Origin: Mycoplasma sp. CSL7491-lung
Lineage (GTDB): Bacteria > Bacillota_I > Bacilli_A > Mycoplasmatales > Metamycoplasmataceae
NCBI RefSeq assembly: GCF_018913965.1
Contig: NZ_JAHMHG010000001.1
Location: forward strand, 310,001-374,000
Direction: 5' to 3'
Length of the DNA stretch: 64,000 nucleotides
Positions within the stretch are counted from its first letter, which is position 1, and each line of letters starts with the position of its first letter. The notes beneath the pieces are model-generated. The model worked only from the letters and a program-made list of their open reading frames with translations, ran no database searches and was not told where the DNA came from. Shown in pieces: positions 42,744-54,995 of the stretch. Position numbers and translations under genes: made by a program.

Positions 42744-44040
42744 ATTTTTTATCTATCTTGTATTTACTATATGAAATTAAACATACATTAATAAATAAAA
42801 TAACCGTAAAAACACTGAAACTAATTCTAAAGTTTAAAAATCTGTAAAAAACGGTTAATAGTACAATTATCAAAGAGTAAACTATGATTCTAATTGATAA
42901 TGCATATGCATTTTGCTTATTGTAATCTTTTTTATCAAAATTTTGATAAATTATATTATTTGATGTAGGTTCTGTATAAGAATTAAAAAAGTTTTGAAAA
43001 CCACTTAAACTAAAAAAACCTACCAATAATAGTGTGTTATTTTTTGAGAAAAATAAGATAAACATAAAAATAAAATGCATAATAAAGATAATTCACATTA
43101 ACAAGTGGAATATTTTATTACTCTTAATTTTATATTTAAGTTTAGACAAAATCAAGAGTAATACAGTGCTTATTAAACCTGAACTATATAATATAAATCT
43201 ATATAAATATCCGTATTTTTCAATTTCAAAATCTTTAATTTCTTTTAAAAATTGAATAATACCCGCCTGTCTTGGATATAAAAATAATTGAATTATCATC
43301 ATTGAACTAATTGCAAAAATTCAAACATGAGTATTATTTACTTTTTCTGATTGTTTCATAGAGTTTCGTTTTATAAATTCAGTTGCTATCTTTTTTTGTT
43401 GTATTAATAAATAAATCAAATCAGATAAAATGAATGCTACTAAATTAAAAATCATTATATACTTGAACTCTACATATTTTTCAATTAGAAAACCTAAAAT
43501 TGGTGAGAAAAATGTTGCTGATCCGTACGCTAATATGTTGAGTATATTAAAAGAATGTAATGTATTGCTATCTACACTTGAATAATAAACGATATTTTTT
43601 GTAGCAATAAGTCTTACCCCATCTGAAAATGCATAAACTGTATTTACAACAAAAATACCTATTAGTAATATGGTTATATTATTTATAAAAATATTAGATA
43701 TCAATAATATTAATAAAAATAATATCGAACCAAAATCTGCTATAAAAATCAATTGTTTAGGACTAAATTTTTTAGCTAGATTGGGTCCTAAAAAATATAC
43801 AATAACCGAAGGTAATTGTATCATCAAATAAAATAATGATACGAATCAGTCGTTATGTATATTTGCAGCAATAAAAATTGAAGAGTTAAATCGAAAAGTT
43901 ATTGTTGCCAAAATTGATAAAAACATTGCGAAAGTATATTTTAATTTATTAAAACTTATGTCCTTATCATTTAACAAGTCTTTATGTGGTTTTAATTTAT
44001 CAACAAAACTAGTTTGTAGATAATTTATATTATTATTCAT
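42742..44040 (-). CDS. major facilitator superfamily-like transporter, 432 aa
   Basis: About ten to twelve membrane helices joined by short basic loops, with a central Lys-rich loop (about residues 200-225) dividing two halves as in MFS carriers. The loop after helix 2 (GPNLAKKFSPKQLIFIADFG) resembles the MFS motif A region. Mollicute-specific; the substrate is not identifiable. RBS AAAGGAAG. Several TGA codons are Trp. Confidence 0.75.
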
Positions 44041-44100
44041 TAGAACTTCCTTTGATTTTATATTTTATACCTTTTATAGGTTAAAAATAATTTTTTAATA

Positions 44101-44143
44101 AAAAATACAAAAATAGCCTAATTGATAACTATTTTTGTATTTT
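44101..44143 (-). terminator. terminator after the third DUF31 gene
   Basis: A 15-bp stem (arms about 44102-44116 and 44129-44143) lies just after the stop codon at 44145-44147. Confidence 0.8.
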
Positions 44144-44144
44144 A

Positions 44145-47100
44145 TTAATTATTATCTTCACTATTATCTTCGAAAATATTTTTGTACTTTGTCGGATATA
44201 GATATGATAATTTTTTATTTATTGAGCGGAAAGTACCTGGATTATAGATGGTGTCATCATTTCCAAAATAAGAATATTTTTGAGTATCAACAAAAATAAA
44301 ATTATTTATTTTATTAGCAGTACCTTGTTTTACTAGACCTAATAAATCTCCATTGTAATCATATACTGCAGAACCGGAAGAACCACTATACAAGTCAAAA
44401 TATTCAACTTCAGAGTAAACCGCACCATTAAATGATTTAGAAACATTTGTCGGAGAGCTCAAATGCACTTTCACAGAATTAACACCGTATAAATATTCTC
44501 TATATCTAGATGCTTCTACGTTACCATAAGGATTTTTTGTAGGAACTTTTGGTATAGAACTAATATATGCGTTTAAATTTGTAAATGAATTTATGTATCT
44601 TGATAATTTGGAAATTTTAAGTGGTTTTAAATTTTTGAAATTTAAAATATGATTTATTGCATTTTTTTCTTGTTCGGTTAAAGTTTTATCGTTGATTGGT
44701 TGCGATAAGTCTTTTCCTTCAAATTTTTCAAAAATAGGTTTAAAATCTACAATTGCAATTAGTAAATCGGCGCGATTTTTTTCTTGTTCCATGTATGAAG
44801 TGTCGTTGTAATTTTTATATTGTTCTTTTTCGGGTGTTCTAACTTGTTCAATACCCATGTTATCTTTAAATTTATCAAATACATTTTTATTGTTATTGGT
44901 AAAATCGATGATCATTTCATATTTAATAGCTTGATTTTCATCAGTAAAATCAAAATTATATAAATTACCATCAACGTTTATATTTTCGATATTTTTTGGC
45001 TTGTAATAAACCGGTTGATTTTGATTTGTGGTATTTTTTGATATTAATGTAGGTGCCAAAATTTCACCCTTTGCAATTGATAGAACTTCATTACCACTTT
45101 TATTTTTAGATACTGTAGCCATATTTGCATTTTCTGATTTTAATGTTACTCAAACATGATAATTTGAAAAAGTTCAAAAACGATAGTCATTTGGATCGTC
45201 GTTTACTTTGGCAAAAATATTCCATGTACCGTCTGATTTATTAGAAAGAGAGTAAGCTCTATTTCTACCTTCTTGTATACCTTTGGAATTATCTTCTTTA
45301 AATAAACGTTTAGATATTTCTTCAGGTTTTGGAGTTTCTTCTAAATGATTTTCTATATCCCTAAGAGAAATTGTTCCATCCGGATTTGTTTCTTGACGTT
45401 TTAAAGTACTTTCTTTTAGTTCGTAAGTATCATTATAAGCAGTAGCACTAGTCTGTATTGATAATTCATCTAACTTTTGGTTTTCTTTAAAACTCAAGTT
45501 TTTTGTTTGATTTGTTTTTGGTTGTATCCAATAAACAAATAAATCAGCTGTATTTAAATAAATAGAACGACCGGATGATGAATTATGTTCTCAAGTTGTA
45601 TTATTTAAAGTTACGTCGTTATTTCTTGTTTTTATTTTTAATTTTAGTGTGTTATTATTTGATAACTCTAAATTAAAACTAACTAATGATCTTATTTTAG
45701 AAGCTATATTAGATTGAAAATTATTATTTTCTGAACTTAAATTATACATAAAATCAACATCATTAATCACTTTATCGTTTAATATATTTTTATAAGACAC
45801 AGGTATAGTTACTCTTGAATTAACATCGTTAAATTCGCTCCAATGTAGAGCATTTTGAGGGTTAGGATTAAATTCAAATGTTATTCAAAAAATAATATCT
45901 TCGCTTGGTATTTGATTTAAATTTACTATGGAATTTAAATCTTTAGTTATTATTGCTAAATCTTTAGATGTATTAATTTTAAAAGGTTGCTTAGCTAAAT
46001 AATCTCTTGTCTTAAACCAATGTAAGGATTGTTCGACATTATTTTTAATAATTTTGTAATCTATAAACTCTTCACCTAATGGTTTTTGTCTATTTTTATA
46101 TAAAGTTTTTAAATTATGAACTTCGTAATTATAGTTTATTAGAGTAGATAAATTATTGATAGAAAAAGGCAATTTATTTTTGTTAGATTGATTATTTTCA
46201 AATAATTCTTTTTTATTTAAATTTAAATTCGTAAAATTAACATCGGTACTTTCGGGTACATCAAAATTATATAGTTGATCACTCAACTTTTGGTCATTAT
46301 TTCAATTGAAATTAAAGTTAAAATATGAATTTGTATTATAGTTTATTTTCTCAACTACATTTATATACTCATCATTTGAAACTATATCCAACGAACTTAG
46401 TTTATATTGTATTTGTTCTTGCAGACCATTTAAATTAAATTTTCATAATTTATCAAAAGGAACATAAATTCTTTTAATTTTTTGAACTCTATTTTTGTCA
46501 TCGAATTTTTCATCTTCATTTTCTATTACTTTTTCCCCGGGCCCAAATAAACTTGGTGTTGTATGTGATTTTTCTTGATATATCTTTTGCTTTGCTTCAA
46601 AAGTTAAAACAAAAATTTTATCTTTTAAATATATCAATTGTTCTTCGTTTCAATTTAGAGATATTGAACCAAAAATATTTTTATTATTTTCATCTTTGTA
46701 AAGGCTAAAATTGTTAATTTCTAAATTTCTAACAGGTGTACTAGTGATTATATTTTTTTCGTTTAGAGCTATTAAATAATTTTTATTATTTGATTCAATC
46801 ATAGTAACTACATATTTTGAGATTTTTTTATCTAAATCAGAATTATTAATTACTAGTTTGTCACCTTGTTCTAAAGTTGCGTCCACTCATTTTGATCAAT
46901 TTTGACTTTGATTTCAACTTTTTATCAAAAGTCTCGGATTATTTAAATTTAAATTAGATTCCTTGTTTAAAATAAATTTTGTATTACTTTCGGAATATTC
47001 TATTTCGCTAAAATTAAGTTCAGATTCATAATGTATTTTATCATCTACTTTTTGAATTGAATCATTATATCTTTTATTTAACTCACTAAAATATTTTTTG

Positions 47101-48008
47101 TACGATTCGTTAGTTTGTAAAGATTCTTTCGTCAACTCGATAATATTTTTTATACCTTGGTCATTGATGCTAAATTCGTTTGCAGGTTGCAAACTTCTGT
47201 ATGTAACTCTATCTGAATCATTTTTATTTGATAAATGAGAGCTTTTAGTGCTATCAACTTTTTCACTCTCAATTTCTTCATCATTTATTTCATTTGGAAT
47301 AATGTTTTTTGTTCTAAAAGTAAAATTATATTTTTTAATATTTAAATTATTAATGTTTTCTTCATTTTCTATTTTAATTTCGTCAATTTGATATTCAGTA
47401 TTTTCGACTAAATCATTAAATTGAAAAGTAACTTCCAAAATATTATCATTTTTCTTTGCGATATTACCTAAAACAAAATTACTATTTTTTAGTTTTGCGA
47501 GTATTTTCGAATTATTTTTATAAATGACTTGATAATTCTCGATTTTTAAACGATAAATAGCACTATTTGTTGTGAATTGAGATTCTAATTGATCTTCTTT
47601 TAAAAACTTATAGTTTACATTGTTATCTTCGATATTTTCTTCTTTATTAAGTGTTGATTCATCGATGGTTGTATCTTTATTACTTGAATCTTTATTAATA
47701 TCTTCAGTTATTTCATCATTTTCGACATTGTTAGTATTATCTTTACTATCTTTTTCAACTAAAGATTTCTCTTTTTTAGATGATTCTTTCTTTTCTTCAT
47801 CAATATCATTAGCGTTATTAATTTTGTTTAACTCATTAGAATCATTGCCTTTATCAACATTATCTTTTTTATTTTGTTTAGATATATTTTCATCATTAGT
47901 GTTAGTTTTGGTTGGTTTACTATATTTATTATTTGTTGAACAAGCAATAACAGGAAACATTATTGATGAAGTTAAGGGAATTATTGTTAAAAATTTTATT
48001 TTTTTCAT
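44145..48008 (-). CDS. DUF31-family serine protease lipoprotein, 1287 aa
   Basis: A lipoprotein signal ends VIACS with Cys23. Residues about 30-135 are a Lys/Asn/Asp/Glu-rich linker; about 140-930 hold beta-rich sequence with several repeats of the pattern FTFEAK/LTFRTK, which look like consecutive Ig-like or MIP arm domains (inference). The C-terminal trypsin-like domain has FSNYHVWVTL with His951, ADLLIAIVDF with Asp1081 and YSGSSGSAVYDYNGD with Ser1211, so the triad is complete. It is much larger than the lipoprotein homologue at 5738 because of its arm. Divergently arranged with a papain-like peptidase. RBS AAAGGCAAAA. Confidence 0.87.
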
Positions 48009-48127
48009 TTTTGCCTTTCGAATTGATATTTTTATTTTACTACTTTTATTTTTATATCTTTAAACATAGTTAAAAAATAATTTTTTAGCGGTTATTACTA
48101 ACACTAAATTTTAAAAAATATCTAATA

Positions 48128-48173
48128 TATCACAAATGAAAAAAATTTTTCTTTGTGATATACTTATCACAAA
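48128..48173 (+). promoter_or_regulatory. operator-like palindrome over the -10 box of the peptidase gene
   Basis: TTTGTGATA (48152-48160) and TATCACAAA (48165-48173) form a perfect 9-bp inverted repeat with 4-nt spacer, and a third half-site TATCACAAA lies at 48128-48136. A -10-like TATACT (48159-48164) sits in the centre. It is in the 185-nt gap between divergent surface-protease genes, so one DNA-binding protein could control both. Confidence 0.6.
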
Positions 48174-48193
48174 AATTGAATAAGAGGGAAAAT

Positions 48194-50467
48194 ATGAAAA
48201 AAAGACATTTTTTTAGTTGCATTTTAATGGCTACTAACATTTTGATTTCTAGCACTTCAATAGTTACTACAACAAACAATAACGAAAATATTTTGCCAGT
48301 AAAATATGATGGTAGAGACGAAGGTTATATTACACCCGTTAGGCATCAAGGCCTTTCCAATTTATGTTGAGCATACTCAACAATAGCGGTGAGCGAAATA
48401 AATATTCTCAAAAAAGGATTGTTTGTTTCGCCTGATACTCTTGATTTATCAGAAAAAAACTTGGCATATAAAACTCTAAATAGAGGTATAGGAGAAGATT
48501 TGCTTCATAATACTGATTTTGATAATAATTCATCTTTATTTTGGGAAAAAAGCGGTTCATCACCTATATATGCAGGTTATTCTCTTCTACAATGAAATAA
48601 ATTGAGAAACGAAAATGATTATGAATGAGAAAAAATTGGTAATAGCACCAATTTCATACTTAAAGATTTTATAAAAATCTCAGATAAAAATACTATATCT
48701 AAGGAAAAAAGCATAAAGGAAATTAAGTTTGCCGTTAAAAACTATGGTGCGGTTTCATTTTCTTTTTCCGCGGTTGATCTACTAAGCAATAAAGGATATA
48801 ACTTTTATAATCAAGAGGCTAATAAATATAAAAATTTTACTCATATAACTCATGCGGCAACTATAATAGGTTGAGATGATACTATTCCAAAAGAACAATT
48901 TAGTTCTGACACAAGTCAAGATGGTGCTTGAATAGTTAAAAATTCATGGGGCACAAACTCTGGAGAAAATGGATATTTTTATTTATCGTATGATTCTAAT
49001 ATTTCCGAGTTATTTACTCTAGACTACACAAATAAATCGACTTATGAAAACAATTATTACTGTGATGGTTCCTTTAAAGATATTTATGGCGATCTTTTTA
49101 AAGAAGCAGCCGTAACGTTCCAAGCAAAAAAGGGCGATAAAAATCATAAAGAACAATTGAAGGCGATAAATGTTGGTTTTGAGGGTTTAGATAGTGAAAT
49201 AGAAATTAAAATATATAGAAAAACCGAAAATCCTAATCCTAGAAATTTAAAATTAGGCGAGTTAGTTCATTCTCAAAAAAAATATTTTCACAATGATGGT
49301 TTAAGAACTATTGATTTAGATAATCCTATCGAGATTGAGCAAGGTGAATGATTTACTGTGGTTGTTAAAATAAATAATGAAAACGAATATGCTAAACTAA
49401 AATTTTCTGATGAATTAAATACACAAAACGATTTTAGTTTCATTAATCAAAACGGAGAATGAAAATCTAGTCAAAAAGCTTATAATGGAGCAACTGCTCG
49501 TATTAAGGTATTCACTAATTCAGAATATATAAATAATTCATCTAACAGCACAAACAAAGATCTTAAATATGCTGAAATTAGTTTGAACAAATATGACTAT
49601 CATTTAGATCAAGAACACGGTGATGATTTTATAAATGTTAAATATAATGGCAAAACATTAGTTTTAAATCAAGATTATAAACTTGAATACCAAGAGGTTT
49701 TGGATAAAGAAGGTGGATTTTACTATGATATAGCAAATTGCGGATATAATAAGGTTAAAATTATTGGTATAGGTGATTATTCTGGTGTTAATTATGCATT
49801 CTTAACAATAAGAAGAGGTTTGGAACATAAATATAACTCCTCCAATTCAATAACAATAGGTAAAAACATCAATAATACTAACGAAATTAAATTAAAAAAG
49901 GGATGAACAATTTTAAATCCATCAAAATTAAGTGATGACAATAACGTTATTGATGTTATATATAACGGAGATAAAGAAAAATACTACAAAATTAATCAAA
50001 CTAGCCTAACTTTAATCCGTAGTGATTTAATTCAAGACAAAATTGAAATCCAAAAACCAAAAAATGAACAAAATTATAAACCTGAAACGATTGTCCAAGA
50101 AAATAACAAAAAGAAACAAGAAAATAAAGATAATTTAGCCTCAATTACTAAAGAAAAACAGGTTGATACTAAAAATTCTAACAGTAGTTCTAAAAATAAC
50201 AATTCAAACAATTCGATTGAAAATAAAAAATCTGACATTCACAAAGAAAAAGATAAAAAAATAAATTCTAAAACTGATAAAAGTCAAAACAAACAACAAA
50301 AAGTTTCTCAAAACAGATTTAACGAAAACAAAAAAACTAAAAGTTTTGTTAAAACAAAATTAGGTATTTTTACAATAATATCTAGTTCAATAATAGCTCT
50401 TTTAAGTATTTTTATACCTACATATTATTTTTTAAGAAGAAAAAATAAAAATAATATAAATTCTTAA
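48194..50467 (+). CDS. papain-like (C1 family) cysteine peptidase with C-terminal membrane anchor, 757 aa
   Basis: An N-terminal signal-like segment (about 1-27) is followed by a papain domain: oxyanion Gln and catalytic Cys58 in RHQGLSNLCWAYS, His220 in THAATIIGWDD, Asn250 in IVKNSWGTNSG. All catalytic residues are present. A lectin-like beta domain follows (about 290-445, ending GEWFTVVVKI), then one or two Ig-like or Big-type repeats with KYDYHLDQEHGDD, a Lys/Asn/Ser-rich spacer (about 615-715), and a single membrane helix (about 724-745) before a basic tail. Surface-anchored protease of likely adhesin/nutritional role. The ATG at 48194 has RBS AGAGGG; an upstream in-frame ATG lies within the operator and is less likely. 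Confidence 0.87.
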
Positions 50468-50502
50468 TTTTAGCATTTTTATTTGCAAATTTAATTTATG
50501 TG

Positions 50503-50508
50503 TATAAT
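50503..50508 (+). promoter_or_regulatory. -10 box upstream of the methyltransferase leader
   Basis: TGTGTATAAT, an extended -10, with an RBS-like AGGAAA about 6 nt before ATG 50526 of the leader ORF. No convincing -35. Confidence 0.5.
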
Positions 50509-50525
50509 AAATATAGGAAAATGTT

Positions 50526-50621
50526 ATGAATAAAGAATTAATAGATATAAATGCCAACTTATATATATATATATATATATATATCAGACTAAACAAATTT
50601 CTAATACTTTTAAAAAAATAA
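50526..50621 (+). CDS. 31-codon leader ORF containing the (TA) tract
   Basis: ATG after an AGGAAA-type RBS and an extended -10. The reading frame (MNKELIDINANLYIYIY...) runs through a (TA)n tract and in the present repeat length ends at TAA 50619-50621, 4 nt before a terminator-like hairpin. In one alternative frame of the tract the ORF would read on as QTKQISNTFKKIIKPYLW to TAA 50639-50641, inside the hairpin. Evidence for expression is only positional. Confidence 0.4.
   Translation: MNKELIDINANLYIYIYIYIRLNKFLILLKK
50561..50584 (+). repeat. dinucleotide repeat (AT)12
   Basis: Twelve uninterrupted AT units. Such tracts mutate by replication slippage, and a change of one or two units shifts the frame of the leader ORF crossing it. 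It is the only long simple repeat that I noticed in the window. Confidence 0.9.
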
Positions 50622-50624
50622 TAA

Positions 50625-50656
50625 AACCATATTTATGATAAATGTGGTTATTTTTT
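50625..50656 (+). terminator. terminator/attenuator hairpin directly before the methyltransferase
   Basis: Arms AACCATATTTA (50625-50635) and TAAATGTGGTT (50639-50649) give an 11-bp stem with one G-U pair and a 3-nt loop, followed by T6 (50651-50656). The methyltransferase ATG is at 50658, two bases after the T run, and no RBS separates them. Confidence 0.7.
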
Positions 50657-50657
50657 A

Positions 50658-51902
50658 ATGCAAAAAAAACGAATTAAAGTATTAGAAACATTTTCAGGTA
50701 TTGGCGCACAAAATAAGGCAATGAATCAATTGAACAAAAAGTACAACAAAAAGATATTTGAAATCAAAGCAATTGCCGATTGAGATGCTAGAGCTAATAT
50801 AAGTTATGCTCAAATGCATCATAATTTAGAAGGGAAATATTTAAAAATCTTACAACAATACAATTTAAATACGGAAGAGCAAATAAATTTCTTTTTAAAC
50901 AAATATACCATTTCTTTAGATTCTAAAAAACCTTCCAAAATAACCCAAAAAGACTACGAATTTAAACAATATTTAGCAGCATCAATATTATTGACCAACA
51001 ATCAAGTTGATATTACTAAATTAGATCCGAATATATTAGAAGAAGAAAAAATCGATTTAATAACATATTCTTTTCCTTGTCAAGGGTTATCAGTCGCAAG
51101 TATGGGTAAAGCTAAAGGAATAAACAATGTTGAATCAACTTCTAATTTAGTATGAGAAATTTATAGAATTTTAAATGAATCAAAAGAAAAACCAAAATAT
51201 TTGGTTATGGAAAATGTAAAAAATTTATTATCTCAAAAATTCATAAAAGAATATGAAGATTGAAAAAAAGTTTTAAAAAAATTAGGATATAAAACTTTCA
51301 CCACTGTTATAAATGCATTGGATTCTGGTTCAATTCAAAAGAGAGAACGTGTTTTTGCAATTTCAATTTTAGATAACTTAAAAAGCCCTTTTAAAAATGA
51401 TCAGGAATTTAAGAAATATTTAGATAAAAAAATGGAAAAGAAAAAATTAAACATAAAAAATAGAGAAAAATATTTTAATAAAATTTTTGATTTTGAATCT
51501 AACGAAAAAAACGATGATTTTATAATCAATAATACTCCATCACGTGAAAGAATGATTCAATTACAAATTAATAAAAAGAAGGTTTTAAATAACTCTACAA
51601 ATTTTGTAATTGATACTGTAACGACAAAACAAGATAGAATACCAAATGTAGGTATTATTGAATATAAGAATAACAAAAACAACAAACTACCTTATAGATT
51701 TATTTCAACTAAAGAAGCTTATATGTTGATGGGGTTTGAAGATAAGGATTTTGATAGTTTAAAAAATTTAATAAAAAAGAATATTTTAACTAAAGAATCG
51801 CTATATCGACAAGCTGGTAATTCTATAGTTGTACAAGCAATAAAAAATATATTTGAAACAATTAAGGAAATAGAGGACTTAAACTATGAAAAAAATGACT
51901 AA
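50658..51902 (+). CDS. DNA (cytosine-5-)-methyltransferase, 414 aa
   Basis: Makes 5-methylcytosine in a specific DNA target. Motifs in order: SAM-binding FSGIGAQNKA (12-21), catalytic FPCQGLSVASMGKAKG with Cys141, MENVKNLLS, QKRERVFAIS, and C-terminal YRQAGNSIVVQAI. The target-recognition region (about 260-345) is small and has no recognised specificity. It lies directly after a terminator-like hairpin with a frame-sensitive leader ORF. The DUF262 gene starts inside its last 17 nt, so the two are co-translated. No restriction endonuclease of classical type is adjacent. Confidence 0.93.
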
Positions 51903-54900
51903 AGAAGCTCAAAACATAATTAAAAATCAGGGTGTTGAGCTTTGATCAATAGGAACCGACATAGATAATTATTTTGACTTTTTAAAAAATAATGATGTTA
52001 AAAAATATTTTAACAATAATTTTTTGGTGAAAATAACTAATTTAAAAAAAATATATGGAGATGATGAAAATGCAAATAATATTTATTCTCTAAATATAAT
52101 CGATAAAGAAAGTGATGCAAAAAAACTCGCTCTTTATAAAGAGAATTTATCAATAAGCACATATAATCAAATAGTAAATGTTTTATTAGGATTAAAAATT
52201 ATTGATTTATATAAAGATGATTCTTATAAATTCAACATTCATTTTAGTAAAATAATTCAAAGTAAAGAAAATTTGATTGAAGGATTTAAGGAATATATTA
52301 AGTTTTACATAAAAACTTATTCCAAACCATATTTATTTGACGTAATAGATAATGCTATTCTTGAAGAAAAAGCTTTATTTAGTTCAAATGAAGACATTCA
52401 AGTAGTTAGAATGTTAACTAATATTTATGTTAAATTTGATTCAAAAGAATCCAATTTTATTGACTTTTTAAAACTAAAAGCTAAAAATATAAATTATTTT
52501 GAGTACTTTTATAACGAATATTTCAAGCAATATGATGATATATTAATTTTATTAAACGATAATCTATCTTCCTTTTACGAAAATTACGAAGTAAAAGATT
52601 ATTCATGAGTTAAGAAAAAAGTAGAAGATTTTAAATCTTGGAGCGAAACTTATCGTTTAATGAAAGAGTTAGATATTGAAAAAAATGCGTTATCTAATTT
52701 AATCGAAAAAAATGCTAGAGAACAACTTTATAAAGACGGAAAACCTATTTTTGCACACTTATTTAGTTTAGGTGAGATTTTAAATGATGGAACAAAATTC
52801 TATGTACCTTCATTTCAAAGAGTTTACATGTGAAATGGATATTTGGTAGAAGAATTAATTGAAAATATTTATTCAAGTTTACAAAATAAAAATAAGACAA
52901 ATAAAGAACAATATGCATTCTTTAATAATATTATTTTGTCTTTTTCGCGTACTAATGTAGAAATATTGGACGGACAACAAAGATTGATGACATTTATAAT
53001 TTTATTAACTGTTTTATTAAAATTATCTTTAGTATTTTTAGATGCATTTAGAGAAGAAGAATACATTTTGGATAACGAAGATTATCAAAATTTATTACTT
53101 TTTAGAGATTTCTACTATGATGTAGTTTATAAAAGACGTATTGATGAATTAAAATCAAACCTTGAAACAGGTGATTCAGAAAACTTTAATACAATTCATA
53201 GTATTTTAGGAGATTTCAATACAAGAGGTGATAATAATTATATAAACAACGCAATAGAGTTATCTAAAGTTATTAGTTCATATTTTTATAAATTAGACCT
53301 AAATGGTTTAAAAAGATTTTCGGAATTTGTAATTTTCACACTTAAAAATGTCAAATTTACTACAACTATTTTTACCGAAATTTATGATAACCCAACAGAA
53401 AAAATTAATATTTTCAAAAATATTAACTTGCATAGTAAAGAATTAAGTGTTTTAGACCTAGTTAAAAGTAGTTTAATTACTTATTTTGATAACTATAACT
53501 TACAAAATAAAAATATAAGTATTGAAACAATAGTTAACCTAAACAAAAACATATTTGATAAATATTTTAGAAAAAATCAAAAAGAAACTAAAGATGCAGA
53601 CATGAATCTTTTAGAATTATTTTATAATTCGATTTATGTTTCAAACAATTGATTTGCAGAAAAAAGAGTTATAGAAGATAAATTTAGCATTTCAAAAAAC
53701 TCAATTATATATAATAAGTTTGAAGAATTAACATCTAAAATTAACGCAACTATAGAAGATGATAAATACGAGGAATTTTACTTCATTTTTTTCAAGAAAA
53801 TAGTTTATTTTGAATTTGCAAGAACTGGACATTTAAACAATTTAGATAGCATAGTAAATAAAACTCTTAATAACGGATTGACAAAAGAGCAAATAAAATG
53901 ATTTAATGATTTTAAATCTACTTTGCTTGAATTTCCTATTTTATCATATCAAATATATAATTTAACAAATGACGGAAACTCAAAAGTGTTTACACCTCTA
54001 ATTTTTACAATTTTAAACAAATTTAATTTCTTTAACACTCAAATAGAAGACATTAAAAAATACGTAACAAGAATTAGTAAATTAATTTACGAATTAGAAC
54101 GTTTTGAATTCTTATGAAAAAATACAAATTTTGCCGGTGAATCTTTAGGTAAAAAAATAATTGAATTAAGTAAACTTTTCTTAGATAAAGGTCAATTGGA
54201 CAACATAAAACAAATTGATGATATTGAATTTGAATCAAAATTAAAATTATTCAAAGAGGCTTTATTTAGTATTCACCCAGAACTTAGATCATCATTGTAT
54301 ATTAATCCTGAAACAGGAGAATATAGATCAAATGAAGTTCTGAGAGAAGAATTAAATGAAAAATATAATAATCATAACTTAGAAAAAAGTGATCTTAAAA
54401 TTAATAATAACGAAAGAAAAATATTACTAGCTAGAATTAATTCATTTATCGTAAACGATTATAATAAATTCGAAAATGAATTTACTTCTGTTAATAAATT
54501 TGATGATTTTAAAACTAATTATGGTTACGAGTCAGTAATCAATAAAACTAACTTAGAATTGGATGATCCAAACGAAGAATATAATGAAAAAGAAATTATG
54601 AATTATATTCATAAAATAGGTAATGGAGCTTTATTTAACGAAAAAACAATCAAGGCATTTAATACAAAAAATTCTAAGTTAAAAGAAACTTATAAGGTAT
54701 CTGAAAATAACTTAATTTTATTTGGCGATAATTTTAAATTGGATAAAAATATATCATTATCACAATTAAATACAAAAGATTTAGATGAATTCGAATTACT
54801 TAATAAAAAAATTAAAATAAATAATTATGAAGCTAAAGAATATTTCGATAACATAAACAAAAGAAGTGACCAAATAATAGATATATTAATGGAATTATTT

Positions 54901-54915
54901 GGGTATAAAGATTAA
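51886..54915 (+). CDS. DUF262-domain protein with degenerate DUF1524-like C-terminus, 1009 aa
   Basis: RBS GAGGA inside the methyltransferase end. Residues about 1-300 form a module I do not recognise, helical with a possible winged-helix part (LSISTYNQIVNVLLGLKIID). A DUF262 domain follows: KFYVPSFQRVYMWN (about 304-317) and VEILDGQQRLMTF with DGQQR at about 362, the nucleotide-binding pattern of GmrSD- and SspE-type restriction proteins. The end (KIGNGALFNEKTIKAFNT, about 910-930) recalls the DUF1524 HNH domain, but the usual EH of its active site reads ES, so nuclease activity is doubtful. Likely a nucleotide-driven restriction-like partner of the methyltransferase (inference from overlap). 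Confidence 0.82.
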
Positions 54916-54931
54916 GAATCTAAAAATAAAT

Positions 54932-54965
54932 AAAAAATTAACATTTCGTAAAATGTTAATTTTTT
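54932..54965. terminator. bidirectional terminator
   Basis: A 14-bp stem (AAAAATTAACATTT and AAATGTTAATTTTT) with short loop and A/T runs, between the convergent DUF262 and lipoprotein genes. Confidence 0.85.
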
Positions 54966-54995
54966 ATATCGAAGTTTACTTTTTTAAAATAACTT

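Noticed and set aside
47620..48063. 147-codon plus-strand open frame
   Set aside because: It is antisense to the signal peptide and low-complexity linker of the DUF31 lipoprotein. Its Ser/Leu-rich translation is the expected mirror of Glu/Lys/Asn/Asp codons. No RBS.
48155..48193. Upstream in-frame ATG of the papain-like peptidase (13 extra residues)
   Set aside because: It lies within the palindromic operator and -10 region and has no RBS. The ATG at 48194 has AGAGGG at proper spacing and begins a normal signal peptide.
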